Source: an uncultured Paraburkholderia sp.
GTDB lineage: Bacteria; Pseudomonadota; Gammaproteobacteria; Burkholderiales; Burkholderiaceae
Length of the DNA: 8,506 bases
NCBI GenBank assembly: GCA_937917025.1
Contig: CALFSF010000029.1
Location: 1-8,506 of the forward strand
Reading direction: 5' to 3'
The notes under the pieces were generated by a model. That model searched no databases, was not told the origin of the DNA, and saw only the letters and a program-made list of their open reading frames with translations. This document shows positions 8,372 to 8,506 of the stretch, piece by piece. Every line of letters begins with the position of its first letter. Position 1 is the stretch's first letter. Made by a program: the position numbers and the translations under genes.

Positions 8372-8506
8372 TTACAGCGAGTAGCCGTTTCTTTCGAGTG
8401 AACGGATGCGTTGCTCGAGTTGAACGATATCCGAAGACGAGGCAAGGAAGGCTTCGCTACGGTCGCGTTCCTCGGTTTCCAACCAGTTGCTTAGCGTTTT
8501 GACGAT
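8372..8506 (-). CDS. DUF3563-like small protein (partial, N-terminus outside window)
   Basis: The last 44 residues of a small protein, beginning IVKTLSNWLETEERDR and ending LERNGYSL before TAA (8372-8374). The core pattern, NWLETEERDR, AFLASSSDIVQLEQRIRSLE, matches the DUF3563 family of very short (about 50 aa) helical proteins abundant in Burkholderiales, some of which are present in several copies per genome. Only a few N-terminal residues should be missing. The heptad-like SSDIVQLEQRIRSLE region suggests a short amphipathic helix. Function is unknown. The window edge prevents seeing its start or promoter. Confidence 0.75.
   Translation of the reverse strand: MVKTLSNWLETEERDRSEAFLASSSDIVQLEQRIRSLERNGYSL

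Overview
This is a GC-rich piece of ordinary bacterial chromosome. The protein sequences, the gene order (uvrB divergent from a class I aminotransferase, a 3-hydroxybutyrate dehydrogenase next to a patatin-like lipase, a DUF3563-type small protein) and the many TACAAT-type -10 boxes point to a Burkholderiaceae member, most likely Paraburkholderia or Burkholderia. No transposase, integrase, phage gene, tRNA, rRNA or CRISPR array is visible.

Layout. (1) 1-1607, minus: the first 535 codons of uvrB, the damage-recognition subunit of nucleotide excision repair, cut off by the window edge. (2) 1840-3039, plus: an aromatic/aspartate aminotransferase (tyrB-like), divergent from uvrB across a 232-bp region and closed by a strong, apparently bidirectional terminator (3119-3155). 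(3) 3221-5266, minus: a tight two-gene operon, 3-hydroxybutyrate dehydrogenase (bdhA) followed after 9 bp by a patatin-like phospholipase. The same pairing is known in Legionella as bdhA-patD. (4) 5501-6472, plus: an aldo/keto reductase strikingly similar to animal potassium-channel beta subunits, divergent from bdhA over a 234-bp region holding a 30-bp near-palindrome. (5) about 6747-7592, plus: rlmJ, the 23S rRNA A2030 N6-methyltransferase, whose conserved N-terminus falls on an ACG codon where E. coli has its ATG. (6) 7785-8147, minus: a small secreted proline-rich protein of unknown function, followed by a protein-like tail in another frame. (7) 8372-8506, minus: the C-terminal 44 residues of a DUF3563-like small protein, with a hairpin terminator (8290-8322) between it and the secreted protein.

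The genes are mostly independent housekeeping or central-metabolism units. The only clear functional unit is bdhA plus the patatin gene, which fits turnover of 3-hydroxybutyrate and polyhydroxybutyrate or lipid in a PHB-storing organism. I see no convincing new multi-gene system. The points most worth checking are the missing canonical start of rlmJ, the out-of-frame tail behind the secreted protein, the palindrome upstream of bdhA, and a terminator with no evident plus-strand gene in front of it.
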